From assembly GCF_014839805.1 (NCBI RefSeq), contig NC_051134.1:6541170-6605169 (forward strand): a stretch of DNA of 64,000 nt, written 5' to 3'. Position 1 is the stretch's first letter. Each line of letters starts with the position of its first letter. Positions 23,817 through 36,150 of this stretch are shown here, piece by piece. The translations under genes and the position numbers were made by a program. This stretch comes from Manduca sexta (lineage: Eukaryota > Arthropoda > Insecta > Lepidoptera > Sphingidae). The notes below the pieces were generated by a model that was given only the letters and a program-made list of their open reading frames with translations, made no database searches and was not told where the DNA came from.

Positions 23817-26800
23817 ATGGAAGAAATATACGAAGAATTAAATATTTATACAAGCACAGAACATATAATAAATGAAGAAGATTATATAGTGAAATCGATT
23901 GGTGCTTTTGGTGTATGGCAAACCGGAGTCTGTTTATCCGCGATATCAGCAAGAATGCTGGCTATGTTAAACATATTCTCTATGTTGTTCCTGATACCAT
24001 CAATAGACTTCAAATGTATAGATCCAGTGTTAACGGAAAATAATAGTTGTCATGATGATTGTGAGCTGTATAGTTTCGATAACGAAGTGTTTGAGCAGAC
24101 AGTGATCTCTGAATTTGGATTGATTTGTGACGATGAGTGGAAAGGAAGTTTTATTCAAACGATATTGATGTTTGGGTTGTTGTGTGGTGTTTCGCTGTTT
24201 GGGTGGATTTCTGACAGGTAAGATATTAAACGACTGTCATATTATGTTAAATATTTGTTGCCCATGAAGTCTGCCGTGTATATAAATAATGTATGGTTAA
24301 TTATTAGTAAGGGTAGCTAACCTTTGCTAAAGGGTAGCTAAAGTTGCCAATATTGTTATTTATGATCATAAGTTAACAGTCACTTTTAGCTCACAATTGG
24401 GCATTTTTTGGTTAGTAAGTTTTTTTTAAGCCTTGTTATGTACAATCTTTTGTTGCCAGATTTGGAGTTCCATATTTACAATGTATTGGTTTTATTTTCC
24501 CCAATTAAATCTATAATGTCTACGTTAAATCAACCTATTCATCTTTTTAATTGCCTCTTTACGTTTTTCAGATATGGACGCAGAACTGCTCTTCTAATCT
24601 GCACCTACACTAACATAGCCCTAATGCTGGCAGCACCGTTCTCACCAAACTATTGGTCATTCGTCACTTTAAGATTTCTAATTGGCATACCTTCCGGTGG
24701 CACTTTGATTGTTGGTATCGTCTACATTATGGAAATTGTCGGCCCCAAACACAGAGAAGTTGTAGGCACATTAGCTTTGCTTCCAGATGGTTTAACCCAA
24801 GCTTCGTTATCCCTCTTTGCGTACTATACAAGGAATTGGAGGATATATTCATTAGCATACACTGCTTTGTCAGTTATCCCATTCGTTCTTGTGTTATTTA
24901 TACCAGAGAGCCCTAGATGGTTGATCTCAAAAGGGGAGCGTGATAAAGCGTATGCTGTAATGCTAGAAGCTGCTGAAAGGTATGTCTCATGCTTCAATTC
25001 CAAACTTATGTGATGAGCTAGTCTAGTATATAATAGACAGCAAAACCTATACGGTAGAGGTCATTTGCAGGATATATGTCATTATCGATGACATCAACAG
25101 GATTATAGTAATAAAATTCTTTTATATTTACTACAGACCTACAATCACCCTAAATGTTCTCCGATTTTTTCTTTAATATCGACTCCCGTGTACCACACAT
25201 TTTATAAAACTATTTTGGTCCACACTTTTTATGTAGTAAGTAACAGAAGTATTGACGAACCAATTTTTTTTTCAGAAACAAATTAGACACATTGAATATC
25301 AGAGAAAATATAGACAAGGCACTATCAGAGATGAACTACAAAAATACCTCTAAAAAACCATGCTACTTGGATTTATTTGGAACTAAAGAGTTGGCTTTCA
25401 AAACATTTGCTTTGGCCGCAATTTGGACGTCGGCGGGGGCGTGTTTTCTGGGAATCAACCAATATATTACCTTTTTGGGGTCCAATGTTTTTATTGCCGT
25501 TGCTTTATTGGGATGTATACAAGTAAGTTCATTGACCTCAGATAAATATTAAATTCAAGCAGAATGGATAATAAGTAAAAAATAGCAAAAATTGTATGAT
25601 GTATACAATCTAGATAGATGTTATCAATATCATATTGTACTCATTTACATAATTTACTTGCAAATACTAGCAATTTTTCATAAATAATCACACATATATT
25701 ATAATTTTAATACAACGTAAATTGCTCTGCCAACAACAACATAAAGATCGGCTACTTGATAACACATCTGTTTTCGAGGAAGAACATTAACGCCTTCTAT
25801 AGCGTGACTTAATAATAGTAGCAAGATTTAAATCTGAGCTCAACTACATCCTTTCACATACAAAAATCTTGTAATATAAATACCATACATATACGAGATA
25901 CTGCCTGGGTAAATAGCACTATTTTGTCTATTATTAATGTCAGACAGGACGATTTAGTCAATGTTATGTTCCAGTTCCAGCTTAGTATAATAATATCAGC
26001 CCTGTATTATATACTGTCCCACTGCTAGGCACGGGCCTCCTTTACCACTGAGAGGGATTAGGCCTTAGTCAACCACGCTGGCCTAGTGCGGATTGGTAGA
26101 CTTCACACACCTTCGAAATTCCTATAGAGAAACATCGTGAGAAAACCTTCTCAGATGTGCAGGTTTTCTCACGATGTTTTCCTTCACCGTTAAAGCGAAC
26201 GATAATTCACAAAGAATACACACATGATTTTAGAAAAGTCAGAGATGTGTGCCCTTGGGATTTGAACCTGCAGACATTCATCTTCGCAGTCCGTTCCACA
26301 CCCAACTAGGCTATCGGCTTAGTATAGTGCTATGATATACTTTGTAAATCAGTCACAGATGACGTCAATGTTGTTAGGGATATGGTATTTGCATTATTCA
26401 TACAAAGAATTTAAATTCTTCTTTTTCAGATACCAATATGTCCCATAGCAATAATCTTGAACAAGATGTTCGGCAGGCGAATCATTATCGTTGCCTCTCT
26501 CCTCACAACCGGGCTCACCATGATTGCCCTGCTCTTCACACCGCAAGGCCACGCCGCTTGCATCATCTTCAGCGTCATTGGTTTCGCGTCTGCCACTATA
26601 ATCTTTTGTATTATCTATATTTACACTTCTGAGCTGTTCCCCACTTCACTAAGGAATATGGGGTATGGTATGACATCGGCTGGGGCTAAAATTGGAGCAA
26701 TGGCTGCACCTTTCATAGCATCTATCAATCCACATTGGATACCGTCGTCTATATTTGCAGTAATTTCGTTTTCTTCTTCTTTTGTTTGTATATTTTTGCC

Positions 26801-26831
26801 AGAAACTAAAGGAGTTAATTTGGATACGTAG
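23817..26831 (+). CDS. SLC22/organic cation transporter-like MFS transporter, four exons
   Basis: The product is a major facilitator superfamily membrane transporter, probably at the plasma membrane and carrying an organic ion; the substrate cannot be read from the sequence. Exons are 23817-24217, 24572-24979, 25276-25522 and 26430-26831, joined by GT-AG introns of 354, 296 and 907 bp. Phases (2, 2, 0) fit and give 485 residues. The ATG has good context (GACACAATGG). Visible marks: a hydrophobic first segment around residues 42-62; an outer loop (about 63-108) with cysteines 67, 78, 82 and 104 and an NNS sequon at 75; the MFS motif GWISDRYGRR at 129-138; the SLC22-type PESPRWL at 245-251; NKMFGRR at 363-369; and PETKG near the C-terminus. 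The outer loop is shorter than the roughly 100 residues usual in SLC22, so an insect-specific branch is likely. Intron 3 holds a SINE. A possible ATTAAA poly(A) signal lies at 26,864-26,869. Confidence 0.9.
25990..26316 (-). mobile_element. SINE family A in intron 3 of the transporter gene, with 10-bp TSD (A1)
   Basis: This tRNA-derived SINE is antisense to the host gene. Its minus strand starts with the tRNA-like head; the B-box region reads 'gggatttgaacctgc' on the plus strand. It ends in an ATA-rich tail next to 'tcagccctgtattat'. The decamer GCTTAGTATA occurs at 25,980-25,989 and 26,317-26,326, exactly bracketing the element, which is a target-site duplication. Inside is a perfect 19-bp hairpin (26,130-26,148 with 26,161-26,179) absent from the other copies. 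Confidence 0.88.
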
Positions 26832-28245
26832 TTTAATGTATATTTTTTATGTTTGTAAGTTATATTAAAATAAGGTTTGTATAATTTCTCAAAGGAAATA
26901 TTTGATAATACAACGTTTGCGTATATTTTGTTTTGTAATTTACGTTCTTTATATAATTTAGTTTATTCTCATTCAGTTGTCATACGCCTAATGTTTATAC
27001 TAAAATTATATAAATAGCCACACGACAATTATTGGCAAAAAAATTTCAGATTTTATATTAAAAAATTATCGTTGGGACGTGGTAATGCTAAATTTTAAGT
27101 CAGCATCAACAATCCATAATTGAAAACCGATTAGCAAAGCTCAATGACTACTCTAAATACTAAACTTAATACCTACAAGTAATTTATTGTAATAGAAAAA
27201 CTAGACATTCAGTATTATAATGGAAAATTGCTAAAGTAAAATAACTTAATTTATCACACATTGGCGCAGGTACTTTAAATTATATTAACATCATCAAGCC
27301 TACAAAATAACTATTCAAGCCAATTGCAGTAATTCTAAGCAAATTAAAATGGCGTTAAAATACAACCGTCAGACATAAAACTAAGGTGAAAATAAATACT
27401 ACATAATATGTGCAATTAACTCGACATACAGTCTAAGGGACTCATTTTGTGTAGGAGTCCTACAATCAGAAGTCACATAGGCATATTTTCATGTTATTTA
27501 TAATGTTTTATTTGAATTTATTTTGTACATTACTTTGTTAGAATTATTGTATTTGGTCAATGCTTCGAGTTTATTTTTTATTGAACGTAAGTCGATGAGG
27601 ATATTTGTATAGCTTGATCAGGAAAATAAAAAACCTCGCCATCTTGTGGAAAAATATGGAAATAACTTCTTAAATTCTGATTCTTAAAGCAAAAGTGGCG
27701 CCCACACAGCAAGTATTTTATTTTTCTACCAAGACTACACACAGTAGTGTACTATTTCTCAGCATCAAGAGGACAGCGTGCTATGCTTAAAGAGCCAAGT
27801 ATAAACACATTCAATAATGAATAATAATAACGAAGTTATTGGTGTAAGTGATATGGAATTTGCATTGTACGTACAAATAATTGAAGTTTAATTTCATTCA
27901 ATTTAATTTAAGTCATTTGAAGACGTAAAACTATCAGCATGTATACATTCAAAACAATAATTACTGTCCTCCAATTACGAATCGTCAACATCAATCACAA
28001 CGAATCAAACATCAACTATAACAGTGCATTCTCTACCGTCGCGTCCTGGGACTTAGTTTATGAGGGTAAGACACGCGATGCAGTCGTAAGGGTATTGAAT
28101 TAATTGTACGTGATGTGAACATGAACGCTTAGAGTTAAATTAAGGCTGAATAAGGATAGCCTGGTGGTAGCCATGGAGACTAATATCTATTTAGACTTGC
28201 AAAATGTGTGATGTTTTTACTTGTGACTAAACATTAAGATTACCT
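26832..28245. other. 3' flank of the transporter gene, no further gene
   Basis: AT-rich sequence containing the presumed 3' UTR and intergenic DNA. No recognised repeat or coding frame. Confidence 0.4.
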
Positions 28246-28556
28246 CTTTTTTGTTGCTTTGAATGACGAGACGAGCTTGCCGTTCGCCTGATGGTAAGTG
28301 ATAAGATCACTCATAAACAGTAAAAACACCATCCAACACCTTGAAAAACAAAGTATTTCACTGCCCTGACCATCCTGAGACATGAGATGTTAAGTCTCAT
28401 TATGTCCAGTAGTTAGTTACACTGACTACAATGTTCTTCAAACTGTAACACAACAGTGACTAACACTGTTACTTGACGGCAGATATAGACATTACGGTGG
28501 TACATGTATACCCAGGCAGAGTCTCACATATGAGACCTACCACCAGTAACTACCAG
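28246..28556 (+). repeat. Repeat family D copy (D1)
   Basis: Landmarks: 'gctttgaatgacgagacgag', 'ttgccgttcgcctgatggta', 'aacagtaaaaacaccatcca', 'tgagacatgagatgttaagt', 'attatgtccagtagtta', and the closing 'gagacctaccaccagta'. It is full-length by comparison with copies at 51.9, 56.9 and 60.8 kb. No coding capacity is seen, so it is a non-autonomous element. Confidence 0.8.
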
Positions 28557-28673
28557 TCCCCCCTTGGTCCATAATTTAACTTATAGAAGGTAACATAATT
28601 TAACTTCACCTTGTGAAATATTGAAAAGGATTTATTTACATCTTGTATTAATTCTAATGGCGAAGTTTAATGG

Positions 28674-29115
28674 CTTCTTATGTTTACGCGAATGTTAGAC
28701 ATTGAAATAAAACTATTTATTTCTTTCTTTTCTTTTCTATTTACGACTTTTATCACCGTTATTTATAATATTATTGTCTCCCGACATTTCGAAGACTTAG
28801 CAGCCTTCGTGGTCACGGGTTGGTCGTCTGAAAAGTCAAAGTTACAATACCTACCTTTATTTTAAAAGTATACCACATTTAAAATATTTTTAATTGTTGA
28901 CGGTCCAACCTACGCAAAATGAGCTCACAGAGTCTTGAATTTTGGCAGTCGGTCTTTCTAGTTCGGATTGAATTAAATTTAGAACAAGATCTTAGGCTTG
29001 TGCAAGCTTCCCACCATTTTCTCTATTGAAATTCGGATTCGGCAAGGATTTGTCGCTTATCTAGTCGCAGATAATTGGAGCCTTCTTCCGAGTGTTCAAC
29101 ATTTGCAGACCTGGA
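28674..29115 (+). repeat. Repeat family E, longest copy (E2)
   Basis: Starts 'cttatgtttacgcgaatgtt', includes 'ctcccgacatttcgaagact', then 'gcaaaatgagctcacagagt' and 'attaaatttagaacaagatc'. It aligns with the copy at 35.85 kb along both halves. This shows the family is at least 440 bp long and that the palindrome at 19.9 kb contains only its first quarter. Confidence 0.7.
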
Positions 29116-30798
29116 AGAGCGTTAGTGTTTCACGTCAGCTATATGTTCTTTTACGCGGGTCCCTATGATGGCAAAGTTTAAAAGTAAACACTATACTAGG
29201 AACAGACGTGGATACAATATACCAGATAGACTATTACTATTTATTCTAGAAAGTACATATTTGACTTTCATAGCAGAAAATTACCTCTCGGATATATCCG
29301 CGAGCAATACCTTGTTTACATAAACATATCATTGATTATCCGTCGCCATCCGAAGCTCTAATAAAAATTAATTGATGTTATGTAGTAGCGGCCATTTTTT
29401 AGCGGGATGCGATTAAACCGAACGATATATCATGGACGGGACGCGGTGATATTCGACAATAAACGCACGGACGGTCAGATGAGCGTTATTGTAAATACCG
29501 GTGTGTTTGTACGTAGGCTGGGTCGCAACGCGGCGGGGAAAAAACGCTGAAGAGTGTGTGACATTACCATAATACAATAATGTAGTAATTGTACTACTTA
29601 TACCAAAGTAAGTACACACAATTGATTTAAAATTGAGTAATGTACACGATTAAAAATAGCTTGTTTCATATCCATTAAAAGAACGAAAATGCTGATGCTA
29701 TTGCTATATGCTATTAAAAGTTTAAGATATACAACATTATATTTTCTTCTTCTATTATAAATAGCTTCTTATGAAAATGTCAATTACCCCAGAACTCATA
29801 ATATGAGTTGGTTTCTGTTAGCAAAATTCGCATTAACAAAAATAGGATTTACACTGTTTTTACCCTCTAAAAACCGCTTAGCCACGTCAGTATAAACGTA
29901 TAAAAAACGCCCAGTTTGTGCGCACCGCTCTGAAGACATATCTCATGGCGACGGATGAATAACGAGCCGACTGCCAATTACACTAAAAACGTCCGAACGC
30001 TCCAATTAAAATGATTTACATATCAATAAATCCCGTTGGTATAGCGTTCGACGGTTTTTAAATAACCGTTTTTTATAACGTCACCGACGCTGCACGCGAG
30101 TTTGTGTGCAATATTGTTTTTATTGGGTTGCTATTTGTGGGTCATTCTTTGTGATGGGTTTTGGAACCGACCGTTTGGCTTGGTAGGGCAGTGATTTCTT
30201 TATATTTGCCATGATTTTTATTTAATATAGCTTGCCATTTTGGTTATGTTTATGGCTTATGGTGAGGTGTAATGTAAAATATTAAATTACGAAGTATTTT
30301 TATAAAACTAATTTTAAAACGCACTCCAATTACTTCACGTCCTAGCCTAATTGTCATATAAAAACCATTGCGTGTTAAAATATAACAAAGTATCTCCAAA
30401 TCCCACGCCACCCAAACAATTTTAAAACCTAATCCCCAGTTTTAAGATTGAGAATCCAATTCCGTGTTAAACAGCAACCTTCAGAAATATAGTAGGGGAA
30501 TAAAGAGGTATAATTAAAGATAATAAAGCTATATCATTTTGATGACAGAGACGTAATGACGTGGATCAGTGACCGCCATTTATATGATGTATGTTACGAC
30601 CAGTGTTTATACATCAAAGCTTTGTAATTGTATGAATTTGTTGCTCTCACGCAATACCGGTTTGCACACACACAACCGCTTTGCAGTTTATTGGTCACCG
30701 AATGAAATAATCAACATTTAACACAGTAGGGACATCATTTGAAGAAACCGTGATTATTTTCATAATAGAAAGTAATTTCGCTGGCATTAAACCACAAA
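29116..30798. other. Intergenic DNA with a CpG-richer patch
   Basis: The part at 29,395-29,560 is CpG-rich relative to its surroundings and may be a regulatory or conserved element. No gene is supported. Confidence 0.3.
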
Positions 30799-31113
30799 AC
30801 AATAATAATAATATCAGCCCTGTATTATACTCTCACTGTTGGGCCTGCTCTATTACTGAGCGGGATTAGGCCTTAGTCCACCACGCTGGCCTAGTGCGGA
30901 TTGGTAGACTTCACACACCCTCGAAAGTTCCGATAGAGCACTTTTTAGGTATGCGGGTTTCCTCACGATATTTTCCTTCACCGTTAAAGCAAGCGGTAAT
31001 TTACAAAGAATACACACATGATTTTAGAAAAGTCAGAGGTGTGTGCCCTTGGGATTCGAACCTGCGGACATTCGTCTCGGCAGTCCGTTCCACAACCAAC
31101 TAGGCTATTGCCG
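30799..31113 (-). repeat. SINE family A copy (A2)
   Basis: Reverse-oriented tRNA-derived SINE. On the plus strand it begins with an (AAT)n tract and 'atcagccctgtattat', contains 'gggattaggccttagtccac' and ends with 'gggattcgaacctgcggac', whose complement carries a perfect B box GGTTCGAATCC. Short frames overlapping it on both strands are repeat-derived. Confidence 0.85.
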
Positions 31114-32770
31114 CTTCTTATGGCAGTATATAATACAAGTATATTATATTTATTTAAAAATATAACTGACGCGAATGAATTCACAGATATCTACAAACCG
31201 CCTACTTAACACCATGCGACATCTGGATAGCTTAATTATCTTTACCTTCATTAGATAGAAAACCTTAGTTTTATTGCACCAATCAGATTTAGGAAAACTT
31301 AATTTACAACATTAGTACCAACCAATGGTGATGTTTTATGCTGAATTTAGAGACTTTCCCTTTGATTCTAAATAATATATAAGTATGCACGTCCTTGTTA
31401 TGCGACGGCATGGTATAATTTACCAGCATAATTAAAAAAAAAAATATTTTTATTTAACACAAAAGATCTTATACGTAATGAATATACAAAGTATGAGATT
31501 TTACAGTAAAGTACGAAATGAATCAATGTATTGACAGCGGTCCCCACACTAGGCAAGCCTGAATTTACTACTAAACGATGCCAAAAACAACCACCACCCC
31601 ACAATTCTAATTAAAATTAGTTAAATAGATCCATTACTTTTTAATTAATGGTTTACATAATAACAAGCATACTTACTACATATTAACTATTGTGCTTCCC
31701 TGTCTAATTTCGCAACTATCCTAAAGCATCATTCAAACAAACAATTAATCGCTTGACTAATTTTATGAGATTGTATTAAACTATCCGACACGTTGGTTCC
31801 CTTTAGCATAACGTCCATTCGATTCCCCGCAATACAAACTTTCACCAAAACAAAGGATTTACACATTCGGCCAATAATTGATACACCATCGGCCACAAAT
31901 CACTTGTTGATCGGCCGTGCGTGCGACGCGGCGCAGGCAATTAATCGTAAGGGAACGTGTTTACCCGCTCGCACGCAAGTACCGGTGCTTTATACGAAAC
32001 GTTTGACATTTTTATGTCTATCATATATTCGTTTGTTAGTTATCGTGGCCTGCAGTGTATTAATTAATTATTGTGTTATTTTTGTCCGCAAGTGTATGAC
32101 GTTGGATTTTATTTGACTTAAAAATATATGTACTGTTTCTTGTGAGGAAGAAGTTGTATTAAATAAGCCCTCAATTTCTCTCGAATCGGCTTTATATTGT
32201 ATTTACACTAATTTACATTACAAAAGAGAAATTAGTTTCGAAAACTTATCATAAATATTTAATACCTAATATTATATCTCTAATGTTCAATACTTCAATT
32301 AATGTATTGTCTGTTTAGTCAAACCACTAATTTAATTGATGCCAGGGTTCATCAGATGGCCAGTACCATTGCCTAGCCTCCCATCTTCTCACCATAGCCG
32401 GTCAAAATTTGAGTTCTTAAACGCCTTATGACTATAAAAAAAAATATTAAGACTTATCTTCACACCGCGCATGGCATTTACGTGATAAAGCACTAAGATA
32501 TAAACCATATATCATAGTCAGAAATATTAATTATAAAACAGATAAATTTTATTCGCCATCAATAAATTAATAAAATTAATTATGCATTTTTATCATATTT
32601 GAATTTGGAATCACGCCATTTTCTAATTTTTAACGGTAAAAACGTTTATGGCTGTGAATTTTGACACTTATATAATTAATTTAAATAAAAATTGCACAGA
32701 GGACTTTTCCTAGCTAAAACGTGATTTGTAGGTTATTTTCGTTTTTTTATTTTTAAACGTGCACGGTAAA
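31114..32770. other. Intergenic DNA, no gene supported
   Basis: Contains a 107-codon frame opened at a TTG (31,793-32,116) in a GC-richer patch around 31,790-31,990. It has no recognisable protein character. Confidence 0.3.
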
Positions 32771-33001
32771 GTGACTACTGCACCTGATGGTTAGTGGAGC
32801 GGGGTGTTATGGAATGTCGACTGACGAGAGATGATTGTCCCTCAGTAGTTGACACATTTACGCCGGCCTGTTGGAACTGGATATACAGGGGTTAATCCTG
32901 AAACGCTACACACTTATGTGGGCCATTATGGCGGGTTAAACAACTTGTGTACGGTGGTTGTCATCCGGGCAGATATAAAATGTATCCCAACACCAGCAAA
33001 A
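32771..33001 (+). repeat. Repeat family C copy (C3)
   Basis: Complete set of family C landmarks from 'gtgactactgcacctgatgg' to 'aaaatgtatcccaacaccag'. It is the best-preserved full-length example together with C1. Confidence 0.82.
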
Positions 33002-33349
33002 ACCACATTGAAATAAAAACAAAGGTATATTATGCGTTACTTCTCATAAAATACCACTGGAATACCACTAGAATCAGTAAGTATTTTAAAAATACACATT
33101 ATTTAAATACTTTTTTTTTATATAATATTGTTTTTATTTTCACTATTATAAAAATTCGGTTATACAGGTGTGATGAAATGTCAGCTATCATTACATCAGC
33201 CAGTAATTGGCATTGTCTATATTAATCATTTTCAAACTAAAACTAGGACTAAATGTCAGAACTTATTCAGGCTATTCACAAACTGCCGGCCATTGTAACA
33301 CCTTGATTAAAACTCTTAACACACGGATTGACATACATTTTACATAGAT

Positions 33350-33596
33350 TCTAGTTGACCCGACAGACGTTGTCCCGTCTTAACTATGAATTTGCAGCGC
33401 GCATTCTGTCAATCGCTGAAATGAACTTTTCTTAAATTTTCTAACGTTCCGCTCAACTTCCTTAATTTTTTCTTTCATAAGATCCTTCTCCTGACAATAA
33501 CAAACACAAAAAAATAAAAATTTGTGAAATCGGTCCAGCCGTTCACGCGTGATGGCGTGAAGGGAAATAGAGATTCATTTATATATAGATACAGAT
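33350..33596 (+). repeat. RTE-like LINE 3' end
   Basis: Contains 'ttgacccgacagacgttgtc', 'cgctcaacttccttaatt', 'gaaatcggtccagccgttca' and ends 'catttatatatagata'. I recognise this as the 3' untranslated end of an RTE-type LINE common in Lepidoptera. There is no coding part. Confidence 0.65.
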
Positions 33597-33758
33597 ATGT
33601 AGATACATATAACACTAATTTAAATATGAATGTATCAAGATTTATTAATCGTTTTGTTAGATTATTGCTTGTAATTTATTATGTATGTGACACTTTGACA
33701 TAATGCGGAAATGGTCATGACAGTCATTTATAATCTTTGGATTTATGATTTTGTATTA

Positions 33759-34017
33759 CATACATAACATCAAGCATTTGTCCCCGAAGGGGTATGCAGA
33801 GGCGCAACCAGGGCACACACTTTTCGCCAAGTATGTTCCGTCCTATGATGTGATAGGGGGCGAGCCTATCGCCATATCGGGCACAAATTCCAGACTCCGG
33901 GCTGATACCGAGCAGAAAAAACCCAAATATCACTTTGCCCGACCCGGGATTCGAACCCAGGACCTCAGAGCGCTATTGTACCGGGCATGCAATACAACTA
34001 CGCCACCGAGGCAGTCA
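33759..34017 (-). mobile_element. SINE family B copy (B4)
   Basis: Near-complete reverse-oriented SINE. The plus strand reads 'tccccgaaggggtatgcaga' at the 3' end of the SINE, through 'gataccgagcag', to 'gggattcgaacccagg' (complement of the B box) and 'cgccaccgaggcag' (complement of the A-box side). An imperfect direct repeat (gattttgtatt at 33,747; gatttgtatt at 34,018) flanks it and is probably the target-site duplication. Confidence 0.85.
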
Positions 34018-34299
34018 GATTTGTATTCGTGATTATCTAATATTATTAAATTGTAGGTTTGTGAGTTTGTGGGGGTTTTCCATAAATGAATTGTTTACAT
34101 GAGCGAAGTAAAACGATAGTCATGCCTGCAGCATGGGCTCTGAATCGTGAAGTTAACAATTCGATTTCCAGTACGGTCAATCAGTTCTTTACAATTCTAA
34201 CAATTTGTGTTGACCTTGGAATTTGTGACGTTCACAGAATTCCTCTCCTGGGGCTACGTTTTTTTTACACTACCTACCTTTTATAAAGACAAAGACACA

Positions 34300-34490
34300 T
34301 GAGGTGCGACCAGGGCAGCTTGTCGCTAGTGTGCTCCATGCCATAATGTGATAGGGAGCGAGCCTATCACTACAGACACATTCCAGACTTGGGTCTGATA
34401 GTGAGAAGAACCCAAATATCACTTTACCCGATTCAGGAACGAACCAGGGACCGTAGATCAGTGATACAACTTTGCCACTAAGGGAGTATC
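34300..34490 (-). repeat. SINE family B, diverged copy (B5)
   Basis: Reverse-oriented, with 'gataggga gcgagcctatc' and 'acccaaatatcactttaccc' matching B4, but with many substitutions. It is older than B4, which lies about 300 bp upstream. Confidence 0.7.
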
Positions 34491-34818
34491 GGCTTGATCT
34501 TTATATGTGCATACGCATTATTTACTAGAAGCAATACCCTTATGACGAATTTGCTCAGAGGTCGCCAGTTCGATGTTAACCAAGGCACCTTAAAATTAAT
34601 TTATTCCCTGCACTGAGACAGCACACAAGCATTCATACAGACACCATAACTCATTTGTAGATGCAATCGTCCCGTTTCCTGCGCAGTTGTTGCGTATTGT
34701 GTGCAAATGTTATCCGACATCTCTGTTTATCGCTTTTATATTGATATTTTTGATATATACAAAAGGAGAGACCAGGTGATGAACTATATACTCAGACTGC
34801 AAGTTTTCTTAAACAGAC

Positions 34819-35110
34819 ATGGCAAAATAGAGGACAGGTCCGCAGGTTCAAAACCTATGATCACACGTCTCTGACTTTTCTAAATTTATGTATGTGTTTT
34901 TTCGAATGATCGCTTCCTTTAACGGCGAAGCGAAACATCGTAAGGAAACCTGCATACCTGAGAACTTCTCTACAGCATTTTGAGGGTGTGTGGAGTCTTC
35001 CAATCAGCACTAGGCCAGCGTGGTGGACTAAGGCCTAATCCCTCTCAGTAGTAGAGGAGGCCCGTGCTCAGCAGTGGGACACGACAATACAGGGCTGATA
35101 TTATTGTTAT
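34819..35110 (+). repeat. SINE family A copy (A3)
   Basis: Forward orientation. A mutated B box (GGTTCAAAACC, 34,845-34,855), 'aaacatcgtaaggaaacctg', 'ggccagcgtggtggactaag' and the 3' end 'acagggctgatattattg' match A2 in reverse complement. Confidence 0.85.
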
Positions 35111-35849
35111 ACATGCTCCCATTATCTCACAAGAGCATGTAACTAAACAATAATCTAAAATTCTGTCCTGTCAGACATTGAAGTCAATTAACAACAGGCC
35201 ACGGCCGCTGTTCCGTGTAACTGGTCGTGCCGCCATAAATCCTTCAAGCTAATAAATAAATTCATACATCAAGCATGCTAATTGACAGTAACAACGTAGC
35301 ACGACGAGGAATCAATAAATATCTGACCACGGCGCGCTTTGCGAATGACATATCGAGGTGAGGGGAACGAATGTTCTACAGCGGTGTAGGTTGTGGGATT
35401 CCGCGATTAAATATTTAATTATATTGATTTGTATAGCTAAATAGGTTTCATTTCGTATTATACATGATTTAGAAAGGATCAAATATAAAGCTTATCAAAA
35501 TTGACTTAGGTATATGCTATATAAAAAGAACTAATTTTGTTATGTTGATAGACAACTGTCCAAGATAGTTTAATTCTTATTTCGTAAATTGACATTTTAT
35601 ACCAGCTAGCTAAATAACCACAGATTTTTTTAATCTATTATCTTTTGTATATATAGTGTATATTTAATCTATTATCTTTTGTATATAAAGATACCATGGT
35701 AGAAATGGGGTAGGTAGCACAGTAATAACGCCCTTAGGATTTATAAACTGGAGAGTTAATTTACTATTAGCAGAGTTTACACTACATCGAATGTATAACG
35801 TAACTATTTTTCTTGTTCTTGTTAATTTCCATCGTTATGAAAACTACAA
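35111..35849. other. Intergenic DNA with a small tandem duplication
   Basis: The sequence TAATCTATTATCTTTTGTAT occurs at 35,631 and again at 35,665 (period 34). Otherwise no gene or recognised repeat. Confidence 0.5.
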
Positions 35850-36150
35850 TGACATTAAAATTAAACTATTTTTTGCATTTTATCGCGGTTTTAATATTAT
35901 AATTTTCTCCCGACGTTTCGAAGACTTTGCAGCCTTCATGATCACGGGGGGGACTGAAGTGTGGTTCATCCGCAAAGTCAGAGTTACAATATCTACCTAC
36001 ATTTTACTAATATACAACTTTTTTAAATTTTTAGCTCTTGGTGGTCCGATGTACGCAGAATGAGCTCACAGCGTCTTGAAGTCTGGCAGCCGGTCTTTTG
36101 GGTTCCGATTTAATTAAATGTAGAACTGGATCCCAGGCATCTACAATGAA
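35850..36150 (+). repeat. Repeat family E copy (E3)
   Basis: Contains 'attaaaattaaactatttt', 'ctcccgacgtttcgaagact', 'ttgcagccttcatgatcac', 'gcagaatgagctcacagcgt' and 'gaactggatcccaggc', in the same order as the copy at 28.7 kb. Its 5' end is truncated or diverged. Confidence 0.72.

Noticed and set aside
24653..24916. Second frame overlapping transporter exon 2
   Set aside because: It is a shadow of the true exon; only the other frame continues the MFS motifs and fits the splice phases.
31793..32116. 107-codon frame in a GC-richer patch
   Set aside because: It opens at a TTG rather than an ATG, shows no domain and has no plausible flanking exons.
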